DNA of 64,000 nt from Pyxidicoccus xibeiensis (GTDB taxonomy: Bacteria; Myxococcota; Myxococcia; Myxococcales; Myxococcaceae). This document shows, piece after piece, positions 38,201 to 44,493 of this stretch; positions within the stretch are counted from its first letter, which is position 1; every line of letters starts with the position of its first letter. Where the stretch lies: the NCBI RefSeq assembly GCF_024198175.1, contig NZ_JAJVKV010000005.1, positions 1,030,251 to 1,094,250 of the forward strand, in the 5' to 3' direction. The translations under genes and the position numbers were made by a program. Below the pieces are notes generated by a model, which saw only the letters and a program-made list of their open reading frames with translations, made no database searches and had not been told where the DNA came from.

Positions 38201-40785
38201 AAGCTCCCGCCCTCGAAGCGCCGCTGCTGGACGAGGCCGAGCGCCATCAGGTCCTCCACGGGTGGAACGACACCGCCTCGCCCTTCCCGGACGGGGCCTG
38301 CATCCACCACCTCTTCGAGCGACAGGCGGTCCTCACGCCCCAGGCCACCGCAGTGGAGTATGGCACCACGGCCCTCACGTACGCGCAGCTCGACGCGCGC
38401 GCCAACCAGCTCGCACACGCCTTGCGAGCGGCCGGCGTGGGGCCGGAGCAGGTCGTCGCCGTGGCGCTCCCCCGAGGCCTCGAGCTGGTGACCACCCTGC
38501 TCGGCGTACTGAAGGCCGGGGGGGTGTGGCTGCCGTTGGATCCGGCCTATCCCGCCGCACGGCTCGCCTTCATGTTGGAGGACTCGGGCGCGGCGCTGCT
38601 GGTGACGGACACGGCCACCCGCGTCTCGCTGCCCCGGACGGAGCGGACCACGCTGTGCCTGGAGGAGCTCCGGCTCCAGGACTGGCCGTCGTCCAGTCCG
38701 GGCGTCGACGTCCTGGCTTCGAACCTCGCGTACGTCATCTACACGTCCGGAAGCTCCGGACAGCCCAAGGCCGCGCTGCTGCAGCACCGCGGGCTCTGCA
38801 ACACGGCGCTGGCCGCCGTGCGCCTGCACCGCTTCACGCCGCAGAGCCGGGTGCTGCAGGTGGCGGCCTCCAGCTTCGATGCTTCCCTGTGCGAGGTGTT
38901 CGGCACCCTGCTCGCGGGCGGCACGCTGGTGATGGCGCCGAGGGAGTCGCTGCTCCCTGGCCTCCCGCTGCGCACGCTGCTCCAGGAGCAGCGCATCACC
39001 GCCGCGACGCTGACGCCTTCAGTGCTGGCGGGACTCGAACCGGAAGGACTGGAGGGGCTGCGCACCCTCATCTCGGCCGGTGAGGCGCTCCCGCCGGAGC
39101 TCGCGCGGCGCTGGGCTCCCGGGCGCCTGCTGCTCAACGCCTATGGTCCCACCGAGGCGAGCATCTGCGCGGCCATCACTCCGGAAGGCGTAGACCCGGA
39201 GCACATCACCCTCGGTGCTCCCTGGCCGAACACGTGCCTGTATGTCCTGGACGCGGGGCTGCGGCCCGTTCCGGTGGGAATGCCGGGCGAGCTCTACATC
39301 GCGGGTGAAGGCCTGGCGCGCGGCTACCACCGCCGCCCGGACCTGACGGCGGAGCGATTCCTGCCGCATCCGTTCTCGGACGTGCCCGGTGCGCGCCTGT
39401 ACCGGACGGGAGACGCCGCGCGCTGGCTCCCCGGTGGTGAGCTGGAGTTCCTCGGGCGCGTCGACGCCCAGGTGAAGCTGCGCGGCCTGCGCATCGAGCT
39501 GGGAGAGGTGGAGTCCGCGCTCGCCTCCGCGCCAGGCGTGGGGCACGCCGCCGCCGTGCTGCGGCGTGAAGCGGACGGTGACACCCGACTGGCGGGCTAC
39601 GTGGTGCCCGCGCCGGGAGGCACCGTGGACGTCGCGGCCGTGAGGGACTGGCTCAAGGCCCGCCTGCCCGGGTTCATGGTGCCCTCGGCCCTCGGAGTCC
39701 TGGAGGCCCTGCCGCTCACGCCCAATGGCAAGGTGGACACGCGTGCCCTGCCCGCCCCGGACGCGCTCGCGGGGGACGCCACCCCCTACGTCGCACCGCG
39801 AGACGCGCTGGAGGCCACGCTGGCCACGGCGTTCGAGGAGCTGCTGGGCATCAGTCCCGTCGGCGCGGAGCATGACTTCTTCGCGCTGGGCGGCCACTCG
39901 CTCCTGGCCATGAGGTTGATTGCACGCATCCAGGAGCGCACCGGGCGCACGCTGTCGCCGCGCGTCCTCTTCGAGGCCCCCACGGTGGCGGGGCTGGCGA
40001 CGCGGCTTCGCGAAGGAAGCGCCGCCTGGACGCCCGTCGTCCCCCTCCAGCCCGCGGGCTCACGGCCGCCCCTCTTCTGCGTCCACCCCATTGGAGGCGC
40101 TGTCTTCGCGTACCAGGAGCTGGCCCGGTGCCTGGGGCCCGAGCAGCCCGTGTACGGACTCGAGGCCCCGGGCCTGGGGCCCGACAACGCGCCGCTCGAC
40201 TCCATCGAAGCGCTGGCGGCGCTCTACGTGCGCGCGGTGCGGGAGCAGCAGCCCACGGGCCCCTACCACCTCGCCGGCTGGTCCTTCGGCGCCGTAGTGG
40301 CGGTGGAGCTGGCACGCCAGCTTCAGGCCCTCGGTGCGCAGGTCTCCAGCCTGCTGCTCATCGAGCCCACGCCCGCGCCCGACGGCCAGGGACAGCAGGC
40401 CGCGCTGGCCCCCCGCATCTTCGCCATGGACGTGGTGCAGACGCTGGGGCTGGACGTCGCCGTGCCCGAGACGCTCACCACCCCGGAGCAGCTCGACGCC
40501 TTCCTCGCTTCACTGGGTGGACAGGCGCCCGCGTCGCTGCGGCGGCACTACGACGTCCTGGAGAGCCACCTGCGCGCGCTCGACGGCTGGAGCGTGCGGC
40601 CCTACGAGGGTGCGGCGCTCGTGCTCCGCGCCAGCGACACCGAGGACGCCGGCGGAGACCGTGGCTGGTCCCAGTGGCTCCGCTGCGAGGTGGCCTCCGT
40701 GCCGGGAGACCACTACTCACTGCTGAAGCCGCCGCACGTGGAGGCCCTGGCCGCCGCGCTCGCGCCTCACCTCACCCGAGGGTGA
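23233..40785 (+). CDS. Giant NRPS, five A domains: C-A-PCP, C-A-PCP, C-A-PCP, C(vestigial)-A-PCP, C-C-A-PCP-TE
   Basis: 5850 residues. C1 45-470 (HHLVVDRWS at 175), A1 490-990, PCP1 Ser1034; C2 1090-1515 (HH 1221), A2 1530-2035, PCP2 Ser2083; C3 2140-2560 (HH 2277; about 15 residues missing after FEELE), A3, PCP3 Ser3128; vestigial C4 3170-3500 without HHxxxDG; A4 3505-4005, PCP4 Ser4052; C5 4110-4545 (HHIVSDGWS) directly followed by C6 4565-5000 (HHIICDAWS); A5 5010-5510, PCP5 Ser5556; TE with GWSFGA at Ser5684 and His in GDHYSLLK. Specificity residues read by eye: A1 and A4 D-A-C-T-I-A-A-V-C-K, A5 D-A-C-T-I-A-A-I-C-K (aromatic-like); A2 D-T-E-S-I-G-T-V-F-K and A3 D-L-E-S-I-G-T-V-I-K (Lys/basic-like). 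There are no epimerisation or methylation domains. It likely accepts the polyketide chain and releases the product by cyclisation or hydrolysis. Confidence 0.95.
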   Translation: MSDIGSRLDKLSPKQRALYELLVKEKKRAPSQISRQPGRGPFPASFSQRRLWLVDQIEPQASFAYNIPIGVEFLGRFEVAVMSRCLREVVDRHESLRTIFASVDGEPVQVVAPAMELPFQWEDLTGLPADEQPREVERRMRVQSRQRFDLARGPLLRVTLFKLGEEDHVVFLNMHHLVVDRWSLGVLVRELVMLYDAFAVGRASPLPPLPIQYSDFARWQREQLEGGYLTRELDWWKARLANRPPPLELPTDRPRPELKSYEGARHFIRLPAPLIRTLKALSQREGCTLFMLLLTAFEAVLHRYTGATDLLIGSPIANRQRPEVELLIGFLVNTLVLRTDLTGDPTFQDALARVRQTCLDVYAHQDLPFEKLVEELQPERRLNRNPLFQVMFSFQNTPRQDLAIRGLTSVYFPFDPRIARFDLVLELREEGDAPDEVTGWFEYDIDLFDDATLGRMSAHLRQVLETVAQSMEPRLSALPLMGEEERRQVLETWNASASPLPELPSAHALFEAQARATPDAPAADFEGHVLSYAGLDAAANRLAHRLLQSGVRPEQPVAVLLPRGLDAVIALLACLKAGAAYLPLDAQHPPSRLRFVLQYAGARLCLTHEALVPLLGEDFSGSPLCLDSHPLETLPPSSPGVAVSPQHLAYIIYTSGSTGTPKGTLLQHQGLINTALAAARLHRFAPGSRVLQFASPGFDASVCEVFGTLAAGATLVLAPRESLLPDAPLRELLVRQRITAVTLTPSVLAQLQPEGLGGLATVISAGEALPPAVAERWGRGRLLLNAYGPTEVTVCASITAEGVDPTRLSIGTPWPNTALYVLDGALQTMPVGVPGELYVASPGLARGYLGRPDLTAERFVPHPFSRTPGARLYRTGDIVRWRSSGELQYLGRSDGQVKLRGYRIELGEVEAALLASPGVAAAHVLLRRDAPGQERLVAYVAPRLDGSELRARLRASLPEYMVPAAFVSLEALPLTASGKVDTRALPAPETSTADEAWVAPRTRTEQALAALWCDLLGVPRAGLHDSFFDLGGHSLLATRLGSRLRDALGVDLPVRRIFEAPTLEHLARVVDASARASRLPQLLPVAREGALPLSFAQQRLWFLDLLEPGSVSYSLPGAFELRGPLDAAALARSFEAIVQRHQVLRTTYATQDGQPGQRIHDAPACALRLEDLSSLPDTEARVHALAREDAATPFDLHNGPVVRATLLRLSPERHVLLLNMHHIASDGWSFGVLVRELAAFYEAFAQGQPAPLPPLSIQYADYAAWQRSWLKDDVLAAQVSYWKAQLSALPVLELPTDRPRPALQTYDGAVVDVRLPEELVQRLGVVCRQEGVTPFMVLLSALQVLLGRLARQDDVAVGTPIAGRNHPECEQLIGFFVNTLILRTRLGGHPGFRGLLRHVRDTTLDAFTHPDIPFEKLVEELRPQRDLSRSPLFQVMFALNAEPTLDTTSTRLAIAPLELEGRVAKFDLTLAFSESASGWSGSLEYNTRLFDEATARRMAAQYTRLLDTFLSDLDARVDEVSLLGEEERRQVLEAWNASASPLPELPSAHALFEAQARATPDAPAVDFEGQVLSYAQLDAASNRLAHRLLQSGVRPEQPVAVLLPRGLDAVVALLACLKTGAAYLPLDAQLPPSRLRFMLRDAGARLCLTHQALLPLLGEDFSGLPLCLDSSSLLHRLQSLPSSSPGVPISPQHLAYIIYTSGSTGTPKGTLLPHLGLLNLLSTEARELECGPGTRILACASPGFDTSIEEHLLPITSGATLVMASSERVLPGEPLHRTLLEQRIHLVSLTPGVLAATPSEGLSSLRVIISGGEACGADVVDRWARSRRFVNTYGPTEATVFCTLAECTPGEGMPSIGRPYANAKAYVLDERLRPVPPGTTGELYLSGPGLARGYLGRPELTAERFLPHPFPASPGERLYRTGDLARWQQDGTLAFAGRVDSQVKLRGYRIETGEVEAALLAQDGVEQAVAHVREDAPGVRRLVGYLVPTGSATLDVAALRARLKEHLPDAMVPSAFVVLERLPLTPNGKVDRRALPAPELGTEVEYEPPANEVEQQLASLWAGLLGVERVGRRDDFFQLGGHSLLAARLVSRMKASFGVELPLKEVFARPELAALAQYLMEARAASAGHAPLPTVPRRSADLRRLPLSFSQQRVWLTEQLAPGSPAFNIPSPVRLRGALDTAVLEACFTELLRRHESLRTAFHEEDGTPYQTVLLPAPFVLSCVDLGSLPPEAREAEAQRRLEEEARTPFDLSRPPLLRAALIRKDAQEHLLLLTVHHLVSDGWSMDVLVRELAQLYAALSQGLPSPLAELPLQFGDFAVWQRGWLTGDTLESQLGFWKRQLDGAEPPELPMDRPRPQSPSHRGATAPFRLTRAHAQALQSLCRQEGVTPFMVFLATLQALLARVGRQRDICIGTSFAGRSHTELEGLVGLFVNTLVLRNEVDAHEPFRALLRRAKATTLDAFAHPHLPFEELETPLVRVMLILQNTPASKLELPGLSFQAAEVAIQSAKFDLTVHAEEDAEGWGGHFEYALDLFDAPSAHRLALRFQALLERFLDAPDQRVEDAALLSPEERQLVLEAWNGTHAPFPTEACLHELFEAQALRTPQAPAVEFEGTVLTYGQLDARANQLARHLVSLGVGPEVPVALCLPRGLELVVALLGVLKAGGAYLPMDPLLPRERLALMLEDSGATVVLTHSSVRTSVPPREGVRTIMLDEDAASLSHHSGDSRPRRAAPENLAYLLYTSGSTGRPKGTLLQHQGVCNLVTHEARAYGIGPGSRVLQFASLSFDLSVEEIFTTLTSGGCLVMAPLEKLMPGEPLHAFLKEHRLTVVSLTPGALAATPSEGLEDLRTVISGGEAVSADVVSRWAPGRTFLNTYGPTEATVIATLTECVPSTGEPPIGRPFANTRAYVLDARLRPVPVGTPGELYLSGVGLARGYLGQPGLTAERFLPDPFSREPGARMYRTGDVARWQQDGQLAFVGRADSQVKIRGFRVELGEVEQALNVVAGVRQAVVLARPDSAGTKQLVAWVAMPGEPKLTASELRARLEQRLPGYMVPGAFVVLDALPLTANGKVDRKALPAPRLEREADEGFVPPRTDAERALAEIWQEVLGLKRVGARDNFFELGGHSLLATQVASRIRQRFGTQFPLRVLFEFPTLEQVAARLDSASPEAPVAEEAAHPPSVPIIPVPTLNRTAAVLIEGPLEAERLASALAALSVAFAGDVDLRDTAPEERLERCRRLVADEQLLPFPETARARRVLLDEERCALVVSVRASELGPEALLEQVALACGAAPRAVATQADSQARRALADVEPLELKTGASEVQELPVPLRRGLVEALEARGVEPVASAFAAWLRLHSGQGEVCFLTSEEGGLTLYRARVSMDAPLAELALHAALQDLAREALPTLRAAHAAFPRVELRIVHTRKVASWRPLPLDEGTGSLRLVVAYGGPRPQVLLQGRFALAWARPALSHFQALLEAALLQPEVSPREACALRGEERERVLVQWNRSAVPLPDDVCAHHLFERQAALTPAARAVEYESESLTYAQLDTAANQLAHRLKALGAGPEVRVGLLLERGIDRVVGMLGTLKAGAAFVPLDPAYPRERLDGMVERSGAKLLLTHRALVDRLSPGPATRVFLDAERESLAALPSLPVASDGGPENLAYVIFTSGSTGLPKPTALHHRGLCNTGLAAAREHGFDETSRVLQAAAFGFDAAVCEVFATLLAGGCVVLAPREKMLPGEPLRALLAEARITGVTLTPSVLAQLPPGPLPLLRTLISAGEACSPELVRQWGEGRTFLNAYGPTETTVCASITRGGASATRLTLGSPWPNTRLYVLDERLEPVPPGVAGELYIAGVGVARGYLDRPDLTAERFLPDAFSTEPGARLYRTGDRVRWVEPGELEYLGRTDSQVKVRGFRIELGEVEAALRALPRVREAVAHVRPDAGGQPRLLGWLVLEAGTGFDPVALRAKLRASVPEHLVPSALVALPALPLTANGKVAVSELPDPESSTGPERAVTPPRTETEQRLATLWATFLPGQAIGVDESFFDLGGHSLQATQVAARIRSTFGREVSLEDFFAAPTIEALARRLDTARTEPTSEPLPPPAPGAREDAPALSYAQQRLWFLQQLEPASSAYNLFSAAFVEGALDVPALARALGQVVSRHESLRTTFVEHGHQPVQSIAPEAPLPLRWADLTALPASSVQDELRRVVEHEARQPFDLSRGPLFRVTVVRVGPRTHALLLAMHHIVSDGWSMGVLMDELMHLYGAHTGAQPSTLPPLPLQYADYAQWQRQALTGPRLDAQVSWWADQLRGVPVLELPTDLPRPALASSRGGAVPVRFPEALSRRVRALCRGTGTTPFMVFLALFDALLSRYSGQDDLAVGVPTAGRTHVELERLIGFFVNTLVLRAKVDAERSFTGLLERVKEATLGAFAHQELPFDKLVEALQPERVPGRSPLFQVMFAFQNTPLPDVSATGLALKPLARDDASAKFDLTLSLGEDGPRFEGSLEYSSDLYLRGTAERMAEDLVALAQAVLDAPGTPLARLPFEPRALESARPPLVRTPRTGDLPVSFAQQRLWFLDQLEPGSAFYNIPSHLLLEGPLDDEALESALAELCRRHEALRATFASAGGEPVLRLLAEPDLRLGRIDLSRFEDAETRARALAEEESQRPFDLARGPLLRATLVRLSPTRHLLLLVVHHIICDAWSLGLLMRELGALYEAFSRSQPSPLPPLRLDSVDHAAWLRRWLRGAVLERQLAWWREQLAGVPVALSLPTDRPRPAVQTHQGAARAFTLSPATGEALAALCRQEGVTPFMVLLATWQVLLARHAAQEDVCVGTPIAGRTEAGLEGMVGFFVNMLVLRARLDGKPSFREVLRRVREAALGAYAHQDVPFERLVEALRPPVDRSRSPLFQVGFAFQQAGGPALTLPGLETRPLETERSTCKFDLTLELAESARGIEGLIEYSTALFEASTVERLARHYQRLLESVLRAPEAPALEAPLLDEAERHQVLHGWNDTASPFPDGACIHHLFERQAVLTPQATAVEYGTTALTYAQLDARANQLAHALRAAGVGPEQVVAVALPRGLELVTTLLGVLKAGGVWLPLDPAYPAARLAFMLEDSGAALLVTDTATRVSLPRTERTTLCLEELRLQDWPSSSPGVDVLASNLAYVIYTSGSSGQPKAALLQHRGLCNTALAAVRLHRFTPQSRVLQVAASSFDASLCEVFGTLLAGGTLVMAPRESLLPGLPLRTLLQEQRITAATLTPSVLAGLEPEGLEGLRTLISAGEALPPELARRWAPGRLLLNAYGPTEASICAAITPEGVDPEHITLGAPWPNTCLYVLDAGLRPVPVGMPGELYIAGEGLARGYHRRPDLTAERFLPHPFSDVPGARLYRTGDAARWLPGGELEFLGRVDAQVKLRGLRIELGEVESALASAPGVGHAAAVLRREADGDTRLAGYVVPAPGGTVDVAAVRDWLKARLPGFMVPSALGVLEALPLTPNGKVDTRALPAPDALAGDATPYVAPRDALEATLATAFEELLGISPVGAEHDFFALGGHSLLAMRLIARIQERTGRTLSPRVLFEAPTVAGLATRLREGSAAWTPVVPLQPAGSRPPLFCVHPIGGAVFAYQELARCLGPEQPVYGLEAPGLGPDNAPLDSIEALAALYVRAVREQQPTGPYHLAGWSFGAVVAVELARQLQALGAQVSSLLLIEPTPAPDGQGQQAALAPRIFAMDVVQTLGLDVAVPETLTTPEQLDAFLASLGGQAPASLRRHYDVLESHLRALDGWSVRPYEGAALVLRASDTEDAGGDRGWSQWLRCEVASVPGDHYSLLKPPHVEALAAALAPHLTRG
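32740..33735 (+). other. Vestigial condensation domain (C4) inside the giant NRPS
   Basis: About 330 residues lie between PCP3 and A4, where a ~440-residue C domain belongs. The HHxxxDG core is absent (the aligned stretch reads CALVVSVRASELG), and the bridging and NPLFQV-type motifs are also gone. The end (FQALLEAALLQP before EERERVLVQWN) still matches the C-to-A junction of the other modules, so it is a decayed C domain rather than an unrelated insert. Confidence 0.8.
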
Positions 40786-40827
40786 GGGGCACCAGCGCCT
40801 CAACGAAGGAGGAGGCGCACCGGCATG

Positions 40828-40859
40828 CCACCCAGGGGACTTGCTCGCGACCTGGGTGG
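40828..40859. terminator. Hairpin between convergent genes
   Basis: CCACCCAGG and CCTGGGTGG form a perfect 9-bp stem around 14 nt, midway between the NRPS stop (40785) and the convergent gene ending at 40886. A second short palindrome (CCTCACCC-GA-GGGTGAGG, 40770-40787) spans the NRPS stop codon. Together they are a likely bidirectional terminator. Confidence 0.55.
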
Positions 40860-40885
40860 ACACCTGCGCGGTCCGGTGTTTCGCT

Positions 40886-41758
40886 TTACTCCACGCGGAG
40901 CGTGTAGACGCCGCCGTTGCGCTGGAGCTCCGCGTTCAGGTCCGCGCGGAACTGGCGCTGCGTCTCCGCGTCACCGACGATGCCGATGCAGCCCTCCGTG
41001 CCGGGATTGCGACCGTCCGGGTGGATGCGCAGCCACTCGCGGTCACGGCCCGCGCGGGCGTCATACATCTTGTCGGAGCCGGGACGGTTCGGATCCTCCA
41101 TGAGGAAGCTGTAGCCGACACCATCCCGCACGAAGCCCGGATCGGAGCGGCTGTCACGATGCGCCGTCACACGGTACGTGCCCTGCGGCACCGAGTAGGC
41201 GTTGGCCCCGCCCGAGTTGAACTGGTACGTGTTGCCGTTCACCGTGATGCTGCCGGTGGTCATGCCGACGCCCTCGGGCTGGCCGTTGAGACGCGCGGTG
41301 CCATTGACGCCCCCCGCCGCGGGCGCGTTCGGGTCCATGCCGTCGACGCCGCTGAGCGCCGCGAACGTCCTGCGGCCGGCGATGCCGTCCACCTCCAGGC
41401 CTTTCGAGGCCTGGAAGTCACGAAGCGCGCGATCGGTGCGCTGGCCGAAGATGCCGTCGCTGGCGCCCGGGTCGAAGCCCGCGGTCCGCAGCTGGTCCTG
41501 GAGCGCACGCACCTCCTCACCCCGCGCGCCGAAGGTCAGCGAGCCCGTCGAGGTCCTCTGCCCCGCGGGCGTGAAGGCGCTGACATTGCTGAAGCCCGTG
41601 GGCGTCTGAGCACTGGGACGCGCCCCCGCGACGTCGCTGCTGGGAGGCTGGCGTCCCGAACGGTCGGCCTGCGTCTTCTGGGGGGACAGCGCCGAAGTGT
41701 CGCGAGAGGAGCCGTAAGAGCGAGAATGGTTGTCCGAAGAACGCGAAACACCCGTCAT
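40886..41758 (-). CDS. Peptidoglycan-binding protein with L,D-transpeptidase-like C-terminal motif
   Basis: About 290 residues; the ATG at 41758 is preceded by GGGAG at suitable spacing. The N-terminal ~65 residues are Ser/Gln/Pro-rich and disordered. A PG_binding_1 domain follows (GEEVRALQDQLRTAGFDPG, then DGIFGQRTDRALRDFQ and VDGIAGRRTFAAL). The C-terminal half is beta-rich with IHPDGRNPGTEGCIGI: a His and a Cys in a Gly-rich context like the HxxG...GC active site of YkuD/Tlde1-type cysteine peptidases or transpeptidases. A role in cell-wall binding or cross-linking is plausible, but catalysis is inferred from that motif only. No signal peptide is evident. Not obviously linked to the NRPS, with which it converges. 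Confidence 0.7.
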   Translation of the reverse strand: MTGVSRSSDNHSRSYGSSRDTSALSPQKTQADRSGRQPPSSDVAGARPSAQTPTGFSNVSAFTPAGQRTSTGSLTFGARGEEVRALQDQLRTAGFDPGASDGIFGQRTDRALRDFQASKGLEVDGIAGRRTFAALSGVDGMDPNAPAAGGVNGTARLNGQPEGVGMTTGSITVNGNTYQFNSGGANAYSVPQGTYRVTAHRDSRSDPGFVRDGVGYSFLMEDPNRPGSDKMYDARAGRDREWLRIHPDGRNPGTEGCIGIVGDAETQRQFRADLNAELQRNGGVYTLRVE

Positions 41759-41925
41759 GGCCAGGCTCCCAATCGGTCGTGCCCCGCGAGGAAATTCGTG
41801 AGGAACAACCTGATTATCGGGAGGTAGGGGAAGATGTTTCCTCTCCTCACTTCCGCCGCGCCTCAACCACGCTCAGCACCTGACGCATGGAGTCATCAGC
41901 GGAGGCTGAGGCGCACCGGCGACCG

Positions 41926-44415
41926 TCACGGCTGCCTCTGGGGCGTGAAGCTCCAGTCGAAGGTGAACCCCAGAGTGGAGTAGGTCTTCATGAAGCGGCC
42001 ATCCGGCAGCACGGTGGGAGGATTCACGTACACCTCGTTGTTCACGTCATTGGTGACGAGGAGTCCTCCTGGGACGCCGTACTGGGGACTCTGGCAGTCC
42101 AGGCCCGCCACCCGCTCCTCGATGCCCGAGTTGTCCACCAGCGCGCCGACGTACGCGCGCGCCGGCTGCTTCAGCCATGCCGTCACGGCGGCGTCGGGGC
42201 TGTGCAGCTCGGGGAAGGGATTCGTCTTCAGGAAGCCGGAGAACGGAGCCAGCGAGAAGCTCGCGGGGCCGAAGCTGTGCGAGCAGCCACCGTCGCCATA
42301 GTCCACCTCGAAGGAGAAGGAGCCGCTCGGGGGCAGGAGCAGGTTTGCTCCGACCCGGAGCGTGTCCGGGAACTGCGGGTGCTTGAAGTCGAGCTGCGTC
42401 GTCGAGGCGTCGACCTCGAAGCTCACCGTGGCGAAACCCCTGCGCCCCTGCCTCGACCAGCCCGGCTGCATCTCGATGGCGCTCGCCACCCCCTCAATCT
42501 TCCAGCAGCCCACGTTGCTGCGCTTCAGGTACGGCGTCCGGGCAGCCGTCACACTCTCGCCCTCCTCCGTCTCCGCGTTGCTCACGATGATGACCAGGTA
42601 CTGCGCGCGCTGGGTCTTGAGGTCCCGGCAGAGCCCGACGAACTCGAAGTCGGACCAGTCCTCCTCCTGCCATGCGCCGGCGCCGTCCAGCCACAGCGCC
42701 TGCACCTTGAGGTGCTTGCCCTCCTTCTTCGGCTCGAAGAAGCCGTTGTAGAAGAGCACCGAGCGGGTCTGCGGGTCCTTGAAGTCGAAGTAGTAGACGC
42801 GGTGCGAGAGGTTCTGCGACTCCGCCTCCAGCTCGTCCTTCTTCTCCGCCGCGCCGCCCAGGTCGCCGCTCGCGTCTACGCTCTTCACCACCTCGCCCAG
42901 CGAGTCCCACGTCGAGAAGGACGCGGGCTTCGAGTCCACCGGAGCATTGTTCCACAGCATCTTCCCGAAGAGCGGCCAGTGCTTCTGGAAGCCTCCCGGC
43001 ACCACGCTGTCGATGGCCTCCACACCCGTGTCCACGGACTGCGTCGCCGTGAGGATGCTCTTCACCGCTGACGGGCCGAGCGTGTTGGCGATGTACTGGA
43101 ACCAGAGGTAGGCGCCGTAGTCACGCTCCACCTTGGACTTGCTCGCGCTGCAGTGGCCCTTGGAGCGGTCCTGGAGCGGAAGCTCCGCCGAGCTCAGGTA
43201 GCAGCTCGCGAATTCCTGCTCGAACTGGATGCTCTGGCCGTACACGGCGTCGATGGCCCAGTTGGCGACCGCGTCGCGAAGCCACCCGTAGCTCGTCTGG
43301 AACGACTGGGTCCGGTACGCCCAGTGGCTGGCGTGCATCAGCTCGTGGGCGGCGACGGCCTTCAGCTCGTCGGGCGTCATCGACTCCTTCAGCAGGATGA
43401 ACACGGAGGACTGATAGGGCGCGCCGGCCTCGGGAACGGTGAGGCCGCGGAATTCGACGTTGCGCACGAGGAACACGTCGAGCTTCGGGCTGTGGAGCGG
43501 GCAGCTCGAGGTGGCGTCAGAGAGGGGCTCGGGGAAGCCAAGCGTCCCGAAGAGCTTGGGCCAGATGTCCTTCTCGATGGCCTCCGACACCAGGGCGGCC
43601 TTCGCCCTCTGGCCGGGGACGTTGAACTGGTACCAGACGTTGACCTTGGCCTGCGTGGAGTTGACGAAGTCCCACCCGTCGAGGCTGGCCTGGCAGGTGG
43701 GGCGGCCTTTGCCAAGCCCCTTGCCACTCCCGGGAGGCGAGAGCCAGCTGGCGTCGGCGGCGGGAGGCACCAGGAACGGGTCGACCGCGGCGCGCGTCTC
43801 GGCGGGCAGCGTGTCGTACTGGTCGAGGACGTCCTGGAGCGCCTCCGTCTCGAAGGCCCCCGTCGCGCGCCCCTTGTATTGAAGCGGCAGGCGCGGGTCG
43901 GAGAAGGCGGCATAGACGCGGTACGTGAGCACCTCGTGTGGCGTCAGGAGCCCCGCCTCGGCGGCCTGGGCGAGGGCCTCCTCGGAGCTGCGCACGTCCT
44001 CCGGGGCGTCGAGGACCAGCACCGTCACCGGCGGGCTCTCGACGCGTCCGACGGAAGCGCTCACCAGCGACACCCCCGTGGAGGCGCCCTGGATGCGTCC
44101 GTCCTCGAGGCCCACCGCCGAGGCGTCGGTGCCGGACCAGGTGAAGCTCACGTCCTTCAGCAGCGTGCCGTCCTCGTCGTAGGCGAACGCCGCCAGCGTC
44201 AGCTGCTCCCCCACCCACAGGAAGCCCTGGTCCGGGGTGACGACGATGCGGTCCACCTTCGCGTTGTCCGAGCCGGCATCCGGGTCATCGGTGTCGTCGT
44301 TGGAGTCGGAGCAGGCGGTCAGGGCAACCAGGAGTGCCAGCGGATAGAGCGGAACGGTCGGACGTGTGCGCAAGGACTCACCTGGTTTGAGGGACGGAAT
44401 CGATGCCTGCGTCAC
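41926..44415 (-). CDS. Large lipoprotein with Ig-like domain and zinc-metallopeptidase motif
   Basis: 829 residues if the ATG at 44415 is used; an in-frame TTG at 44373 would give a tighter signal peptide (RTRPTVPLYPLALLVALTAC), lipobox LTAC. After an Asp-rich linker comes a Big_2/Ig-like domain (KVDRIVVTPDQGFLWVGEQ, about residues 50-135). The central part has AAHELMHASHWAY near residue 355, an HExxH zinc site in a secreted-peptidase context, with ERDYGAYLWFQYIA downstream, as in gluzincin-like proteins of delta-proteobacteria. The C-terminal ~300 residues are beta-rich and unrecognised. It is probably a surface or periplasmic protease of unknown substrate. It lies 78 nt downstream of the second P450, same strand. 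Confidence 0.65.
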   Translation of the reverse strand: MTQASIPSLKPGESLRTRPTVPLYPLALLVALTACSDSNDDTDDPDAGSDNAKVDRIVVTPDQGFLWVGEQLTLAAFAYDEDGTLLKDVSFTWSGTDASAVGLEDGRIQGASTGVSLVSASVGRVESPPVTVLVLDAPEDVRSSEEALAQAAEAGLLTPHEVLTYRVYAAFSDPRLPLQYKGRATGAFETEALQDVLDQYDTLPAETRAAVDPFLVPPAADASWLSPPGSGKGLGKGRPTCQASLDGWDFVNSTQAKVNVWYQFNVPGQRAKAALVSEAIEKDIWPKLFGTLGFPEPLSDATSSCPLHSPKLDVFLVRNVEFRGLTVPEAGAPYQSSVFILLKESMTPDELKAVAAHELMHASHWAYRTQSFQTSYGWLRDAVANWAIDAVYGQSIQFEQEFASCYLSSAELPLQDRSKGHCSASKSKVERDYGAYLWFQYIANTLGPSAVKSILTATQSVDTGVEAIDSVVPGGFQKHWPLFGKMLWNNAPVDSKPASFSTWDSLGEVVKSVDASGDLGGAAEKKDELEAESQNLSHRVYYFDFKDPQTRSVLFYNGFFEPKKEGKHLKVQALWLDGAGAWQEEDWSDFEFVGLCRDLKTQRAQYLVIIVSNAETEEGESVTAARTPYLKRSNVGCWKIEGVASAIEMQPGWSRQGRRGFATVSFEVDASTTQLDFKHPQFPDTLRVGANLLLPPSGSFSFEVDYGDGGCSHSFGPASFSLAPFSGFLKTNPFPELHSPDAAVTAWLKQPARAYVGALVDNSGIEERVAGLDCQSPQYGVPGGLLVTNDVNNEVYVNPPTVLPDGRFMKTYSTLGFTFDWSFTPQRQP

Positions 44416-44493
44416 CCCCGTGACGAGCGCATCACCTCCCTCAACGGGGCCGGGCGGAATCCTTCACCTTCGGGTGCCCGAGGCCGCCCCACG

